Shown: positions 1 to 14,052 of the stretch, in pieces
Layout: each line of letters starts with the position of its first letter
How positions within the stretch are numbered: the stretch's first letter is position 1
DNA from: Coprinus comatus
Taxonomy: Eukaryota > Basidiomycota > Agaricomycetes > Agaricales > Agaricaceae
Assembly (NCBI GenBank): GCA_034638255.1
Contig: JAWPGT010000002.1
Location: forward strand, 1,364,001-1,428,000
Length of the DNA: 64,000 nucleotides
Direction: 5' to 3'
Program-made: the position numbers and the translations under genes
Notes under the pieces: generated by a model
What the model saw: only the letters and a program-made list of their open reading frames with translations
What the model was told of the DNA's origin: nothing
Databases searched by the model: none

Positions 1-875
1 TCCTCCCTCGTTCTCATGTGGACCAGGCAATTTTCCGAGGCAAATGGAATGTATCCATACGCTCGTATCGTTCTACCTTGAGCCAACTCCCTGGATTTCA
101 GTCTACACCAGATAGGTTTATGTGTGCCTTGACCATGGATGAAAACGTATTTGTTCTCTTGGAAGACCCAGCAGCACCAATGAGGTCTGAAGTACTCGCA
201 GCTGCACCACCAGGCCAGGAGGCAGCGTATCTGCAAGGGTGTACTCATTATCGTACCACTTTTCTCACTCTTCGACCCCCAGGAGCCCTTGAGCAAATAT
301 TGGCCCAACTCAAGGCACGATGGGTGTCAGTACGGCAGACATCCAACACTCAGTCCAGGGGCGGACAGCCTTCAGGCCCTCAGATAGTCATCGATGGTCA
401 GGTATTTGCCATTGGCAGTGATTGGATAGTGCGAATAGGCAACGTGGTTCTTGCTGGTGGAGCGATTAAGGGGATGTTGCTCGAGGTGCAGTCGTATTCT
501 TGTCTTCTCTGTGATGCAAACTGATCTTCTTTATAGGCCGAATATTTGCCCTTGCCACTTTTACATTCATCCAACATGGATGGGACCTCAGAACTACTTT
601 CTAATCTACTGACGTCGATTCTACCGAATGTGCCAGATGCAAAGACGGTAGCAGTGACCATGAGTGAGACGCAATGGGAAGACTCAATGTATACCCGAGA
701 AGAAGATGAAAAGCATGGGCAGGAAGCTGAGGCGACATCAAATGCAGATGATATTTACGTAGTTGGACACGAGGATATACCTACAAGCAAGAGGGGTGAC
801 TGGGTTGGCCTGGACCGGGACCGGCGGTCAGCGTTTCTGATTTTGGGGGCATTGCGTTCGGAGGGGATATTGTAG
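1..875 (+). CDS. MED20: Mediator subunit Med20 (5'-partial)
   Basis: Two exons, 1-485 and 537-875; the first exon is already open at base 1, so the N-terminus lies outside the window. Med20 is a TBP-like-fold subunit of the Mediator head module that links activators to RNA polymerase II in the nucleus. The recognisable part is the C-terminal half: an FAIGSDWIVRIGNVVLAGG-type stretch followed by KGMLLE, and after splicing the block continues as AEYLPLP, the hallmark Med20 ending of the core fold. The 51 nt intron sits exactly inside that block, which supports the splice model. An acidic tail with a run of Glu/Asp/Ser precedes a final LILGALRSEGIL. The stop is TAG at 873. The nearest neighbour is a kinase gene on the same strand 168 bp downstream. 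Identification rests on motif recognition, not a search. Confidence 0.85.
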
Positions 876-1043
876 ACTAGAATATTGCGGACTAGAATAA
901 TCGTAGTGATGTACCTTGTCACACTCATCACTGCATCAACTTCCCCCCACTTGGCCTTGGTCGTTCGCCTGAGTCATTTGACAGATGCACTGACCGTCAT
1001 TTAGCTCAAACTCGACGTTAGATGCAGATAGACACCTCCTATC

Positions 1044-2924
1044 ATGTCCCTCAATGTAGCCAAGGCCTTTAAATGCCCTATCCCTATCGCACAACGACGG
1101 CTATTCGCCCAACTTCGCCATGATTCCACTACCCGCCACTTCTATCAAAACCGCCAGCTTGAGCTCTACGCCTCCAGAGAGGCTCAGCGGCTTACTCTAC
1201 GGCAGCTTGTAAGTACTTTCGTATCGTCTTTTTTCGTGTCAGACTATTGAATCACGACTAGGTTTTCTACGGACGTCATATGGATGAAGAACGTCTCATC
1301 AAGGTCTTCTGCTTTGCCTCGGTCTTCTTACACCCTCCTCTCTGACACAAATACAACAGAGCGCCAACTATGTACGCACGGAACTACCTGTCCGAATTGC
1401 TCATCGCCTGCGGGATCTCCAAGCACTACCATATGTAGTCGTCACTCAAGAAGGAGTTACAAGGGTCTATGAGGTGCGACCGATCGACCACTCTCCAGTG
1501 TACCCTAACCGAATATCCTCCAGTTATATTGGACCGCATTCGAGAAGTCCGTCAACTTCACACTGTGGTTATTTAAAGATTCTTGTTCTCACACTGCTAC
1601 TTTTCCTTTTCAGATTCCGCCGTTATCCCCCCATTACCACTCTTGAAGAGAACGTTAAATTTTGTGAATTTGTTTCAGGACTTCTGGATGAGCAGTATGT
1701 CTGCTCTCATACTAGACCCAGAAATCTGCTTATTTTATATATCTATCTAGTGCGACGGTCATTCCAAATCTATCTTTGGGTCTTTCGCTCTCATCACCAC
1801 ATCTGGCTCCCGACGAGCTTGATTCTGTCATGCGACGAATGTTAGTTTCCCGAATCTCACGGAGAGTTTTGGCCGAACATCACATAGCTCTCACAGATAT
1901 GTACATGGGACGCCGTGGAAAAGAAACTTCTGGAGAACCACATGTGGGCATCATCTTCACAGGCTTGAATGTCAAGAGAAGTATAGAACGTTGTGCGAGG
2001 CTTTTGAGACAGCGACCGACTTGGGTTGAGAATTTTGATGGAGAAGAGGTGCATGTTCACCATTGGCCAGAGGTGAATGTCGATGGTCATCTAGATACAC
2101 AGTTCCCATATATACGGGAACACCTTGAGTGAGTTTATCTAGACTTCGTTCGTTTTATCTTATACTTATTTGCCTTTAGATATATAATCTTTGAGCTTTT
2201 GAAGAATGTATGTGATTCGATATGTCTGATTTATGATTTTCCCGTGTGCTTACATCGTAAAGTCCATGAGGGCTACTGTTATGACACATCAGAACAAACC
2301 GACATTACCACCGATCAGAGCGACGATTGCAGCTGGGGAAAATGAAGTTGGAATCCGAATATCCGACCAAGGTCAGTCACTTGTGCCGAAAAACCCGAAA
2401 ACCCCATTCATACCTCTGTCCGTATATATAGGTGGTGGCCTATTCACATCCGAAAACCAAATCAAAGAACCATCTGATCTCTTTTCATTTTCGCATGTCC
2501 GCAATGCAACCCGGATGGAAGACACACGGATTGGTGCATTGCGCAGTGCTAGTACAAGTGAACAGGGTGTTCGAGCAACAGTAGCTGAACAGGTTCATCG
2601 ATGGAAAGAAGCCAAGTTACCTGATATGACTTCTCCTGAAGTAGGGATTGAGATTCATCCTCGAATCGGTATTGGGCTTCCAATGAGTAATATTTTTGCT
2701 ACGTGAGTCAATATATTTTCATTGTTTCAACGTAAGGTATTCATATAGCCTAAGGTATTTCGGTGGATCTTTGGAATTAGTATCCCTCGATGGTTGGGGG
2801 ACCGATGCTTACCTTCGGCTCCCAAAGCTGGTATGTTACATGTTTTTCTAACTTGTGTCTATGTGTGTGTTTTTATAACTTTTCATTTCATTAGGGAACC
2901 AACTTAGAAGGCATTGAAGTTTAG
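1044..2924 (+). CDS. Mitochondrial pyruvate/branched-chain dehydrogenase kinase (PDK/BCKDK family)
   Basis: Eleven exons: 1044-1208, 1262-1303, 1360-1473, 1524-1546, 1614-1694, 1751-2128, 2180-2207, 2263-2371, 2432-2702, 2749-2830, 2895-2924; 1323 nt, 440 aa. The family phosphorylates the E1-alpha subunit of pyruvate or branched-chain 2-oxoacid dehydrogenase in the mitochondrial matrix. The N-terminus is basic and Arg/Gln/Ser-rich, as expected for a matrix presequence. The helical BCDHK N-domain is seen as RTELPVRIAHRLRDL and SRISRRVLAEHHIAL. The GHKL ATPase part shows the N box (FELLKNSMRATV), the G1 box (ISDQGGG) and the G2 box (GIGLPMS), ending near YFGGSLELVSLDGWGTDAYL. Length is close to the usual 400-450 aa. 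Whether it acts on PDH (yeast Pkp1/Pkp2) or BCKDH cannot be told from sequence. Exon 4 is only 23 nt; its frame is fixed by the conserved WTAFEKFRRYPPITT join. Confidence 0.9.
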
Positions 2925-3272
2925 AGCCTTTCTTATCGTGACCTCGGCTTTCTGTATTATTAGTTGTCCAAACCATGTCTGCTTCATTTTCGCACAATTC
3001 CCTCACGATGAGGGAAATGTCTATTGGTTAAATCATTTTCATCTATTTACATTGCATTCTATTGTGTCCGCACGTTGCATATTGGGTCGTTGGTTGTCTC
3101 GTAAATAACATCACATTTGACAGCTTTTCTTGTGTCATGGACGACTAATCAGACTGTCAACATCAGGGTTCGTAGAATATTTGTCCAAGTAAGGTACAGT
3201 GCACAGGTTAATAATAAAAGTACAAAAAATCAGATAGTTAGTACACCTCAGAAATATTCTCTTGCTTTGACA
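2925..3272. other. Convergent 3' intergenic region
   Basis: Lies between the stops of the PDK-like kinase (+) and the 2OG oxygenase (-). No coding signal that I recognise; presumably two back-to-back 3' UTRs. Confidence 0.5.
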
Positions 3273-4749
3273 TTATGATACAGCTGGGTCTGCTTCAGTT
3301 CCCCGGCTTGACATCCATGTTTCTGGACCCTAAAATATTCCATTTGATCAGCTTTCATTAGCACCTCAACATATACATACATAAGACAAACTCACGGTAC
3401 GATTTGCAATCCGTTGATACTTGACTCTCCGTGCAAACCATTCTTTAGCAGTTACACCAGGTTCAAACTTCCGCTTCTCAGGTACTGGATATGAAGCCAC
3501 AGCACGCGCAATTAGATCACTACCAAGTGGTGGTGAAATTAATGCGCGTAAGACTTGTTTGTTTGATGGACGCTTGAAAAATACGATGGAGTAGCGTTCG
3601 TATGCTGATTGTGCGCCTGGTGGTGGACTGTATATAGAACATGAATATTATAGAAGGTTGAAAAAAAAAAGGAATTGACTAGTGGATCAAATATTAATAA
3701 AACTTACATTACTCGATGCATATTGCTTCGTAGAATCCCACCACTGAAAATAGAAAGTGCATCTCCAATATTGCATATTGCATGATCTGGAATTGGCTTT
3801 TTTTTTATTTATTTACCAAGTTAGTCGATATCTGAGGAAATGTGTGAAGTACAAACCTTCACGTATTGCCAACTATCTGTCCCGGGAACTAATACTTGTA
3901 GCCCACCAAGCCTGTTGTGCAAGAATGACTTCAAAGTAAAATATACAATTAATTATGTAAAAAAAATTACAGGAATGATTTCTTACCAGAGAGCCAAAAT
4001 CAGTATGTGCGCCAATGGCCTTTTTATAAACATCTCCACCTTCTTTAACTGGGGGATTCTTGATTATCCTCGCTTCACATCCACTGTGCTCTTTGGAAAC
4101 ATGTAAACCCGCTAAAGTGCCCTCAGGCAACCCCAGCTTGTCATTAAATATGTCAAGAATTGTGTTGGTTATCGCGAGTGACTTCAAGGAAAATGGGCGA
4201 ACAATCTTGTCCATGTTTTCCGGATCTTGGACTGGTGGGGGATACGTACGAAGGACGGGAATTGGATAAGATAGAATATCGTCTTTGGAAATGTTCAGAA
4301 ATTCCACGGTATCTTTTTCACCGGTTGCGTCTACAGCATTGGCACCAGCGGCCTTGTATCTATACGGAAATGGGATCAACATATTGAAGAAGTTAACCTT
4401 GGAGTCATAAACACACACCCAGCAGAGGTACCGTCGTTTCCTTGTTCATATTTCAACTTCTCTTCAAGAGGTAATGACATAACTTCTGTGCCCAGATCAA
4501 ACATGCGGTTTACTTCTTCCTCTACGCCGTGAGCTTTCAGACTATTCAATAGTAGTAATCGGTTTTTCATGTTCTTGTACATAAATGATATGGATAAACA
4601 TACTACCAAAATCCAAGTTTGGTTCCTGCCTCCCAGAGCTTTTCTATTTCTGTCGAGTCTCGTCTTTGAAGTAGTTCGTAGTCAATAATGAGGAGCGGGT
4701 GAGTGGGGACATCGGTAGGAAAGGGTGGAAAGGCTGTGGTTGATGGCAT
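3273..4749 (-). CDS. 2-oxoglutarate/Fe(II)-dependent oxygenase, isopenicillin-N-synthase-like
   Basis: Seven exons on the minus strand: 4749-4607, 4541-4419, 4359-3987, 3928-3857, 3796-3708, 3627-3396, 3329-3273; 1089 nt, 362 aa. The protein begins MPSTTAFPPFPTDVP. The N-terminal DIOX_N region contains IIDYELL and GFCLKAHGV. The catalytic 2OG-FeII_Oxy domain shows the HxD...H facial triad (GAHTDFGSL and SNMHRVI, the His-Arg-Val context) and the 2OG-binding RxS (YERYSIVFF). These are soluble oxidases of small molecules; substrates range from ethylene/penicillin-like precursors to secondary metabolites, and nothing here reveals the substrate. There are no biosynthetic-cluster genes beside it. 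Two short introns interrupt the iron-site exons. A frame check across all introns works, so it appears intact. Confidence 0.9.
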
Positions 4750-5627
4750 AATACCAGGTCTTGTAGGTTACCTGAGTAATGAGCGCTGCTTTTATATACG
4801 AGGTTCCCTGTGATATGAATAGCACATGTGCTCAAGAGGCATAATGTTAACGCGGAATTCCTCATATGAAAGGAAGTTCCGTTGTGTTGTGATTTATTCT
4901 GAGCTTCTCAGCAATTATATATGGATGTACTGGGACTGATTTTGATATTTATCAAGGACTCCATAGGGTCATGTCATTGAGTTGGGGAAGGTGATCACGA
5001 GTGCTGGTGGGTATCTGGATGGAGAGTATGGAGTTCCAAATGGTAAGTGAGAAGAAAGTATACGTTACAGGAGCAGTTGGGTGTCTGAATGGAGGGTTTG
5101 AACAAAGTTACATTTGTAATTCGCTGAGATCAAATGAAACCAGAGAATTTTTGGGGAACTGGATATAAGGACTTGAAAATAGTCACACCGTTTGAGGGGA
5201 CGAATTGTAGGCCAAGTTTGAGCGCTTCAGCTCCATGATCTTGGATGCCTCTACCCCAACTCGACCTTCTGCCGAGGACTAATCCCTTGTATACTATTGT
5301 ATACTTGCATTACGTAGGCCTTGGCGCTGGGTCTATTATTGGATCCCTATGGTTAGACTCTACATATGATTAATGAAAGCGAGAAAATCTTGAGGAACTT
5401 TACGTGTTGGATCGAGGCAAGCTATTTTGTAAGCCCTAGAACTTGAGGTATATATTTGTTTTGTTTGTGGGCTTAATATAGAGCTGGGTTGGTTGGATAA
5501 ATGTTTGGTTCGAAGGCATGCGGTAAGAACTTGGCAAATTCCGATGGTGTACCCTGAACAGGGCAAGTGCATGTAATCCGCCGTGCACGGCCTTGTCTGC
5601 CTTTAGCGTTGTTTCGTATCGACCGCC
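4750..5627. other. Divergent intergenic region, about 880 bp
   Basis: Separates the divergent starts of the 2OG oxygenase and the Pro/Ser-rich gene. Small ORFs occur on both strands but have no homology I can recognise and no splice support. I see no repeat or RNA gene; it probably holds both promoters. Confidence 0.4.
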
Positions 5628-7092
5628 ATGAACGTCTCCAACCGAAGTCCTCCTCCTCCCGCGTATTCTGAACAAGAATTTGACAGGAAGATTGAGGCTG
5701 CAGAACAAGTGTCGCTAGCCTTACACCAACAGGAAGAAGAAGGATCGTGGGAAACCTGGGATGATAATGCTTTTGAAAGTGCGGTTGCTGGGCTCGAAGA
5801 CCTTTCGTTGAATGCCAACAGCGGCCGAAGGCTGCCTGCGATTCCTGGAGCAAGTTCGACTGGCACGCGACCGCTTCAAGTTCACAAGAAAAATCCTTCA
5901 GGGGGAGATCCACTTATCCCTGCCCCGAAACCACGTCCATCATGGCTTTCCGTAGCTGAGCAAAGTGCTGGCGGCTCCAGCTCCCAAGTAGAGGCTGTTC
6001 CCGCATATACCCCTTCGTCTTCCTCGTCATCAAACACCCCATTTACATTTCCAACCCCCCAGCCTGCCCAGATCTCTGCACCCCCATCTCCCATCTCCCC
6101 CTTGCCAGATCCATATAATAATCAAACATGGTCCCAGAATCCTTCCCCGCTCACGGATATGACACCTACTTTTCAATCGATTGCCGCATCCAGACATGTC
6201 TCTTTACCTTCTTATGGGACCTCTCAAACCAGCCTACTCGCGGAGAACAACTGTCAACCCCAACGAATGTCAATGCAAAACCCAATGTCATACTCTCAGC
6301 GCAACGAGTCTCGATACTCGGTTCTGCCTAACCCAATGGCAAGTAATGGCCCCACCTACATCATTCCACAGCAGCTTGCACCTCAAAATGGATATCGTCA
6401 ACCGCAAAATATAAGTGTCCCTCGACTGAATTTTGATGTGTCAGTAGCACATGGAAAGAGACCTGCAGTAAATATTGCTCCACCCGAAGATCCTATTTAT
6501 CCTAAGGAGTCCTTTAACGCATCTGCTTTTTACAAGTACGTTGTGGGCTGAATCTCGTAAGAAAGTGCGGCTGATATTCTTTCATTCTTATTAGTTCCGC
6601 CGTCTCTGCTCATATGTCATTCCCTAAGCCGGCCCCCATCGATAATCATCGTCTTTCGTGAGTTGCAATATGTTTATAACCTAAAATAATCAAATCTGAC
6701 TTTTCGACCTAAGTCACTTTCAAAAGCCTGTTTCTTCCAATGCTTCAGCGTATAGCATATCAACTTCGCAGCCATACACATCAGATACCCGAAGCTTGTA
6801 TAACAACCAATTTGGAATGCAATCGTACAGACCGGATACCCAAAGCGTATACAACCAATTACCCCCTGGTGCTGGGTTATATAACCCATATACCTCTGTA
6901 AACGCCAACCCTGCAATCAGGAGTCCCACTCCGACATACCCCCGTGGTACCATCAGCAATCCGGACCCTCAGATGTTAGTCGCAGCCACAACACCAGCAC
7001 CACTTTACAATCCTTATAACGCACCACATACGATGGGAAGGGAACAAGTAGGACACCAGTGGCCTGATTATGATCCTTATCGGGTGAATTAA
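5628..7092 (+). CDS. Pro/Ser/Gln/Asn-rich protein of unknown function
   Basis: Three exons: 5628-6535, 6595-6657, 6714-7092; 449 aa. I do not recognise a family. The N-terminus (MNVSNRSPPPPAYSEQEFD) has a PPPPAYSE motif, which resembles a PPxY WW-domain ligand or late-domain type motif found in arrestin/trafficking adaptors. A short acidic helix follows (EEEGSWETWDD). The rest is low complexity: Ser runs, Pro-rich PPSPISPLP and many Tyr-Asn-Pro repeats near the C-terminus (LYNPYTS, LYNPYNA), ending YDPYRVN. The middle contains a less biased segment (PRLNFDVSVAHGKRPAVN), which may be a conserved core. No signal peptide or membrane segment. Splice frames join cleanly. It is likely a disordered, cytosolic adaptor-like protein, but this is inference. 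Confidence 0.75.
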
Positions 7093-7385
7093 ATAGTAGT
7101 TTTTTTTTGGACTTGCATGAGATTCTAAACTTTGAAAATCGTAACGCCTCATTCCAATACTCTTCTCTTAGTCATTGTAATAATTTTTGAATACCACCAC
7201 ATAGCTTTACATCACATTCTGACCTTCGTAATGATCTAATGATCGCGGATTATTATATTAAGTCTCGAACCAGTTGTTGAGTACGTTAATAGCCCGTCGA
7301 CATAAAAATGGCGTGGCTGGCAAGGTTTCGTTAGCATTCCTCCTCTCTTACAACTAGATTCTTGGTACCCAGCTATAAGCGAGTC

Positions 7386-9490
<2,105 letters not shown>

Positions 9491-9822
9491 AGCATTCAGC
9501 CATCCAGTAATGTGTTTCCATTCTAGAAAAGGGCGGGCATAGAGGAAATGTAATAGAGAATTTTGAACTGCAGGGTAATAGGATTAATATAAAAGCACAA
9601 AAAAGATTTCAGCCTTCTCCACTTCTGTCAAATGTTTATATAGCATTGTTTTTAGAAATTGACTGCGATCTTCGTGGGTCTTGGCCGCGAATTATATATG
9701 ATATAATGGAAATAAATACGGCCGCTTGTGACTCAGCATATCTAGAATTTGAATGCATGTCGTAAAAAAAAAAATTGAGCCTGTCAATGAAAGGGGATAG
9801 AAGTGGTGGTATGGTCGATAGG
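9491..9822. other. Convergent 3' intergenic region
   Basis: Between the NDR kinase stop (+) and a membrane-protein stop (-). Contains an A-rich run near 9763 and no recognised gene. Confidence 0.5.
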
Positions 9823-10848
9823 TTACGGCGCTGCCGGTCCATGTTTCGTCATTGGGATGGAGAGGGTGGAAGGTGAGTCTGGCTTGGGAGGAGGGGTGGC
9901 GGTGACCGGTGATGCCTGACTCGGGTCGTATATATCTAAACGAGAGCCTGTGTAGTAACAGATATTGCTGAATCCATGGTGATTGGAGCTTATTCTGCTT
10001 GCACCGTCGTCGTCTGATATATGCGTGGTAGCAGTATGCCCTCTTGTTGATGGAAGGGATACAAGGCTGCCGCGGAACTGGCCAAGGTCTGCAGCGAATG
10101 GATCATGGAGAGAATAATCGAGACTACCTGGAATACGAGAGGGTTCTCGTCTCAGGTCTGAATTGGAGTAATACCCGTCCGGCTTGGAAGTACGTCGTTT
10201 TTTCTTGACACACTTAATGAATGTCACCATGAGGAAAATGATAGCACCTAGGACAACCAGACCAACTACTGCAAATGTTCCACCTACAGCTCCCTTATTC
10301 TCCCAGAATCTGTACAGTTGGATATATTTCAAGAGAAAAAGTCAAATAATCAGTTGGTCGATGTGTTTAAAACATACCCGGAGTTGGTAGCAGCGAAGGG
10401 AGATTTGGAAGCAGACGGTGGGGGCTGATAAACTTCGCTTGGGGATATAGTGGGTGTCGGGGAAGTGAGAGAGGTTGGAAAGATTTTGTCAGTGATCATG
10501 AGGGTCGTTGCGGGAGATGGTACCAACGACGTTGGAATATTGGTGCTGGTTCTTAGCTGTGATGTAAAAGAGGCCGAAGACGAGGGCGTCGTTCTGCAGG
10601 AATGCCAGTAAGGTTAGGCAGGGCGGATCAAAGTTGTAAAGTTGAAGCGCAAAACATTTGCGGACTTACTTTGTGGAATAAATTGGGGAAAGGGATGTGG
10701 ATAGTGGGGGAGGGGAGAGCGCTGGGTTGGCCAAGGATGAAGATGACAAAGTGGCTTGGTGTAGGCGTATATGGTTGTTTAGGAATATAGCAAAGGACGG
10801 GTGGATCGACATCAGAAGGGGAAATACGAGCAGCGACATTGCAGACAC
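9823..10848 (-). CDS. Single-pass membrane protein with Ser/Thr-rich ectodomain
   Basis: Three exons on the minus strand: 10848-10670, 10593-10378, 10309-9823; 882 nt, 293 aa. I do not recognise a named family. The N-terminus MSAMSLLVFPLLMSIHPSFA looks like a cleavable signal peptide. About 110 residues rich in Ser, Thr and Pro follow, expected to be heavily O-mannosylated. One strong transmembrane helix (AVVGLVVLGAIIFLMVTFI) is followed directly by a stop-transfer cluster KCVKKKRR, giving a type I topology. The cytoplasmic tail is about 140 residues with many Ser/Thr and Pro. This layout resembles fungal wall-stress sensors (Wsc/Mid2-like), but there is no WSC domain, so that is only an architectural analogy. 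A frame in the first exon that overlaps it encodes no signal peptide and was not chosen. Confidence 0.75.
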
Positions 10849-10965
10849 AGGCCTCCAAGTCGAGTTGGATTATTATTAAAAGAAAACAGGTCGAGGCACA
10901 GCTAAATTATATTCCACGATCGGATCCCATGGCAATTGCCACTGGTCGAGATCCACAGATAGATC

Positions 10966-12580
10966 TCATTGCGTACTGAGTTGCATCGTCTTTGGACTCT
11001 TTCCTAGGGCCGTCGCAATTGTATCTGTACTCCATCCGTCATCTAAACTTGCAATTTCAATGAACAACTCTTCCAATTCTCCGCTATCCAGCTGAGACCC
11101 AATCTCTTCCGGCTGAACACAATTATGACTGCGATCGCTCAACTGCTTCAAAATCTTTACCCGCGACTGTTCCAATCAGTAATCTATCAATCCTGAAAAT
11201 GATATTATAGTATACCTCAATGCTCAATGTTGACCACACATTATCAAATGGAAGCTCATGGAGAGGCACGACTCTCCAGCTCACGGCTCCATGGTAGTAC
11301 CACCGTTTCTGATAAATAAGTCAGTGCTTCACTCGAATCGCTTCTTGGAGCACATACCTTCTTTATCGGATACGCGAATGTGTGAAGTACCGGGTCCCCA
11401 GTATGTACACTTTCTCTAAGCCACTTAATGATCGACTCATTTGCTTCTGCTGTGCCCCAGATCAAAAGATATGTGTTTATACCAGTTTCCAAATAGATGG
11501 GATCGTACAGGAAAACCATTTTAATGTTACCAAAACTCGCAGGTGCTGGAACTGGAACAAGCCGACATGAAATATCCTGTGGAAGAACGAGACTGAGGAC
11601 AATGTCAAATTACGGTCTGCACCAAAGATACCAAAACGTCACCTTTGAAAGATATCGTCAATCTGTGATCATAAAAATCAGCATGAGAACACAGTTGGTT
11701 TCTTAAAGGTTTACCGTATTCTCATCAAATCCAAGGCGTAGAAAATCTGTCTCGGTCAGTGGTCCTGCTGTTTTCTTGATGCTACCAGGACACCTGGATC
11801 CGGAATGAATTCTAAACGTCGACCATCTCTTTCCATTCTCGGGAATCGGGATATGAGAAAGTACCGAAAGATGTGTTCCCGTACGCGGCGTGTTGTCAGT
11901 GACCGTATTACCATTGAAACCGACATGAGACGTCGATTGTACGGAACCTCTAGGATCCTCCTGGTCGATATCTGTTCCTTCCGGATTACTAACTGGGGGA
12001 CGAGCAGTATCGCTGCTCGAAGAAGGTTGAGGAAAATTTATTGCACCCCTAAGATCATCGAGGATGGCATTGTATGTCATTTCATCGAGTTCTTCATCTG
12101 GTGGGAATCTTTGTGTCAGCGCCTAAATATCAACACATTAGAAATTGAATGGGATAATGAAACAAGTGCTAACTTGTAAAAGATCAATTGATACTCTGAC
12201 CAAATGCCTGTACATCCTCATAGAATTCTCTCTTGCATTGACCGCGTTTTCAAGCTCATTCTCGCGCATCCGATACATGTGCAAAAGATTTTCATGTTCT
12301 GCTGTAATTGTGTGAATGTGGTCCTCAAGTTCAATTACACGAGCTTGTAGTTGATGAGAATGTGAGCTTGAGCCTGAGCTTGGGGATGATTTAGTCCTTG
12401 ACTGGGATGAAAGGGCTGTCCAATCTGTTTCTGAAAGTACGGTATGTGCTTCCTGTATTTTGTCTTGTGCAACATTGAGTGCGTCGGAAAGGCCTGACAA
12501 CTAATGATACCAGATCAGTCCCGAGATTTTATAACTTGTTGGGACATACTGACCACCTGCCGCAGTGTTTCAACATCCAT
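10966..12580 (-). CDS. Unrecognised protein with N-terminal coiled coil
   Basis: Seven exons on the minus strand: 12580-12554, 12500-12174, 12122-11715, 11662-11643, 11592-11358, 11308-11216, 11166-10966; 1311 nt, 436 aa. The protein starts MDVETLRQVLSGLSDALN. Residues about 55-120 form a likely coiled coil with heptad-like Leu/Val/Ile spacing (QARVIELEDHIHTITAEHENL). A low-complexity Ser/Pro linker follows, then a C-terminal region of about 180 residues that looks globular (VFLYDPIYLETGINTYLLIW, KRWYYHGAVSWRVVP). I know no family for it; it may be a lineage-specific scaffold. Exon 4 is only 20 nt and joins FDENT to IDDIFQ and then SLVLPQ with the frame preserved, so it is probably real. Its start lies 151 bp from the divergent amidohydrolase start. 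Confidence 0.65.
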
Positions 12581-12731
12581 AACTAAGTATCAAGGAATGG
12601 GACGGGGGGAAGAAAAGCGTCTGGTTTACGGTACATAGTGATACTAGCTCGCCAACGAACCTGGTGGGTGTACCTAACGAATACCTAATACGGACTGCGT
12701 CCATCATCTTTCCCACTATCTCTCCCTGACC

Positions 12732-14052
12732 ATGTCAAACATGGCTACAAAGAAATTGCTTGTGGACATTCACACACATGTCTACCTCCCTCGCTATGCA
12801 TCTCTGTTGCGTTCAAGGTCCACAGTTCCCCTCATTCGCACCGATCCCGCAACTCGACAGGAAAGACTATTGATTTTGGATCACGAGCCTAGCGGAGGAA
12901 GACCAGTCGGGTCCCAGTACTGGGATAGGGATGGTAAGACCTGAATTTACCTGGCTTTCCATCCTCTGATGAGCTATAGAAAAACTCAAGTTCATGGACA
13001 AACATGATATCGACGTTTCCGTTGTGAGGTAAGAAGGTTACCTCTTTAGTCCTAAAAATCAAGTTAACAAACAAAAAAAATCAGCACAGCAAATCCTTGG
13101 CTCGATTTCCTGCCTGCATCTCAAGCACATACTCTCGCATCAGAACTCAACACTGACCTTGAAGAATACTGTGCCTCTTCTCCATCCGCAGATACCGGAA
13201 TCAAACGTCTTTATGGATTCGGACTTCTCCCACTCGTTCCATCGATATCTACAACAGCTCTTCTTGAAATTGTTGAACAGATTTCCTCCCTCCCCCATTT
13301 GAAGGGATTGATCATGGGAACTAGGGGTATTGGTAATGGCTTGGATGACCCTACTCTTGATGTGGTCTGGGCAGCAATCGAAAAAGCCGGTTTGGTGGTG
13401 TTCTTACATCCCCACTACGGCGTGGACTCGAAAGTTTACGGAGACCAAGATAATGGTCATGTATTGCCCTTGGCACTCGGTTTCCCATTCGAAACGACTA
13501 TCGTGAGTACCATACCTCAACCTTGTTAAAAACAGTAACCTCCCTAACGCATTATTATTATATTAGGCAGCGACAAGGTTGATCCTTTCAGGGGTATTCG
13601 ACCGTTTCCCCAATCTCCGTCTTCTCCTCGCCCATTCCGGTGGAGCACTTCCTGCCCTTTCATCACGTCTTTCATCCTGTATCGATCATGATCCCGTTGT
13701 CGCTTCTCGTTTACAACATGACGCACGCTACTACCTTGGTAAACTTTACCTTGACGCAGTAGCCTACGGACCAGAAGAACTCGGTTTCGTTAGTGATACT
13801 CTCGCACGCGCCGCTCGTTATGAGAAAGGTTCATCAATTGGTATTAAAGACCAAGTGGATAGAAGCTTTGGTAGTAGGAGGATGTTCTTTGGAACTGATC
13901 ATCCCTTCTTCCCCCCTTTGAGTGAAACTGAGAAATGGAAGAGTGTTGTGGAAAACCTTGAAGCTATTGATTCTGTACAAGGGTGGACACAGGAAGATAA
14001 GGATGCAGTGAGGGGAGGAAACGCAGTGGAACTATTTAATTTTTTGAACTGA
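12732..14052 (+). CDS. Amidohydrolase-2 family decarboxylase (ACMSD / uracil-5-carboxylate decarboxylase-like)
   Basis: Four exons: 12732-12933, 12980-13028, 13085-13502, 13567-14052; 384 aa. This is a TIM-barrel zinc enzyme of the family containing aminocarboxymuconate-semialdehyde decarboxylase and fungal uracil-5-carboxylate (5-carboxyuracil) decarboxylase. Metal ligands are visible in order: DIHTH (two His), the central FLHPHYG (His), LLLAHSGG (His) and GTDHPFF (Asp). The block GHVLPLALGFPFETTI and the final NAVEL also match the uracil-5-carboxylate decarboxylase subgroup as I remember it, so pyrimidine salvage is at least as likely as a role in tryptophan catabolism. No signal peptide, so cytosolic. 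Length is slightly above the 335-380 aa usual for the family. A second in-frame ATG at 12741 could also be used. It faces the NAD-synthesis gene at 14.9-16.0 kb. Confidence 0.88.

Noticed and set aside
10628..10858. Alternative first exon of the membrane-protein gene
   Set aside because: It overlaps in a different frame, lacks a signal peptide, and does not join in phase to the Ser/Thr-rich second exon.
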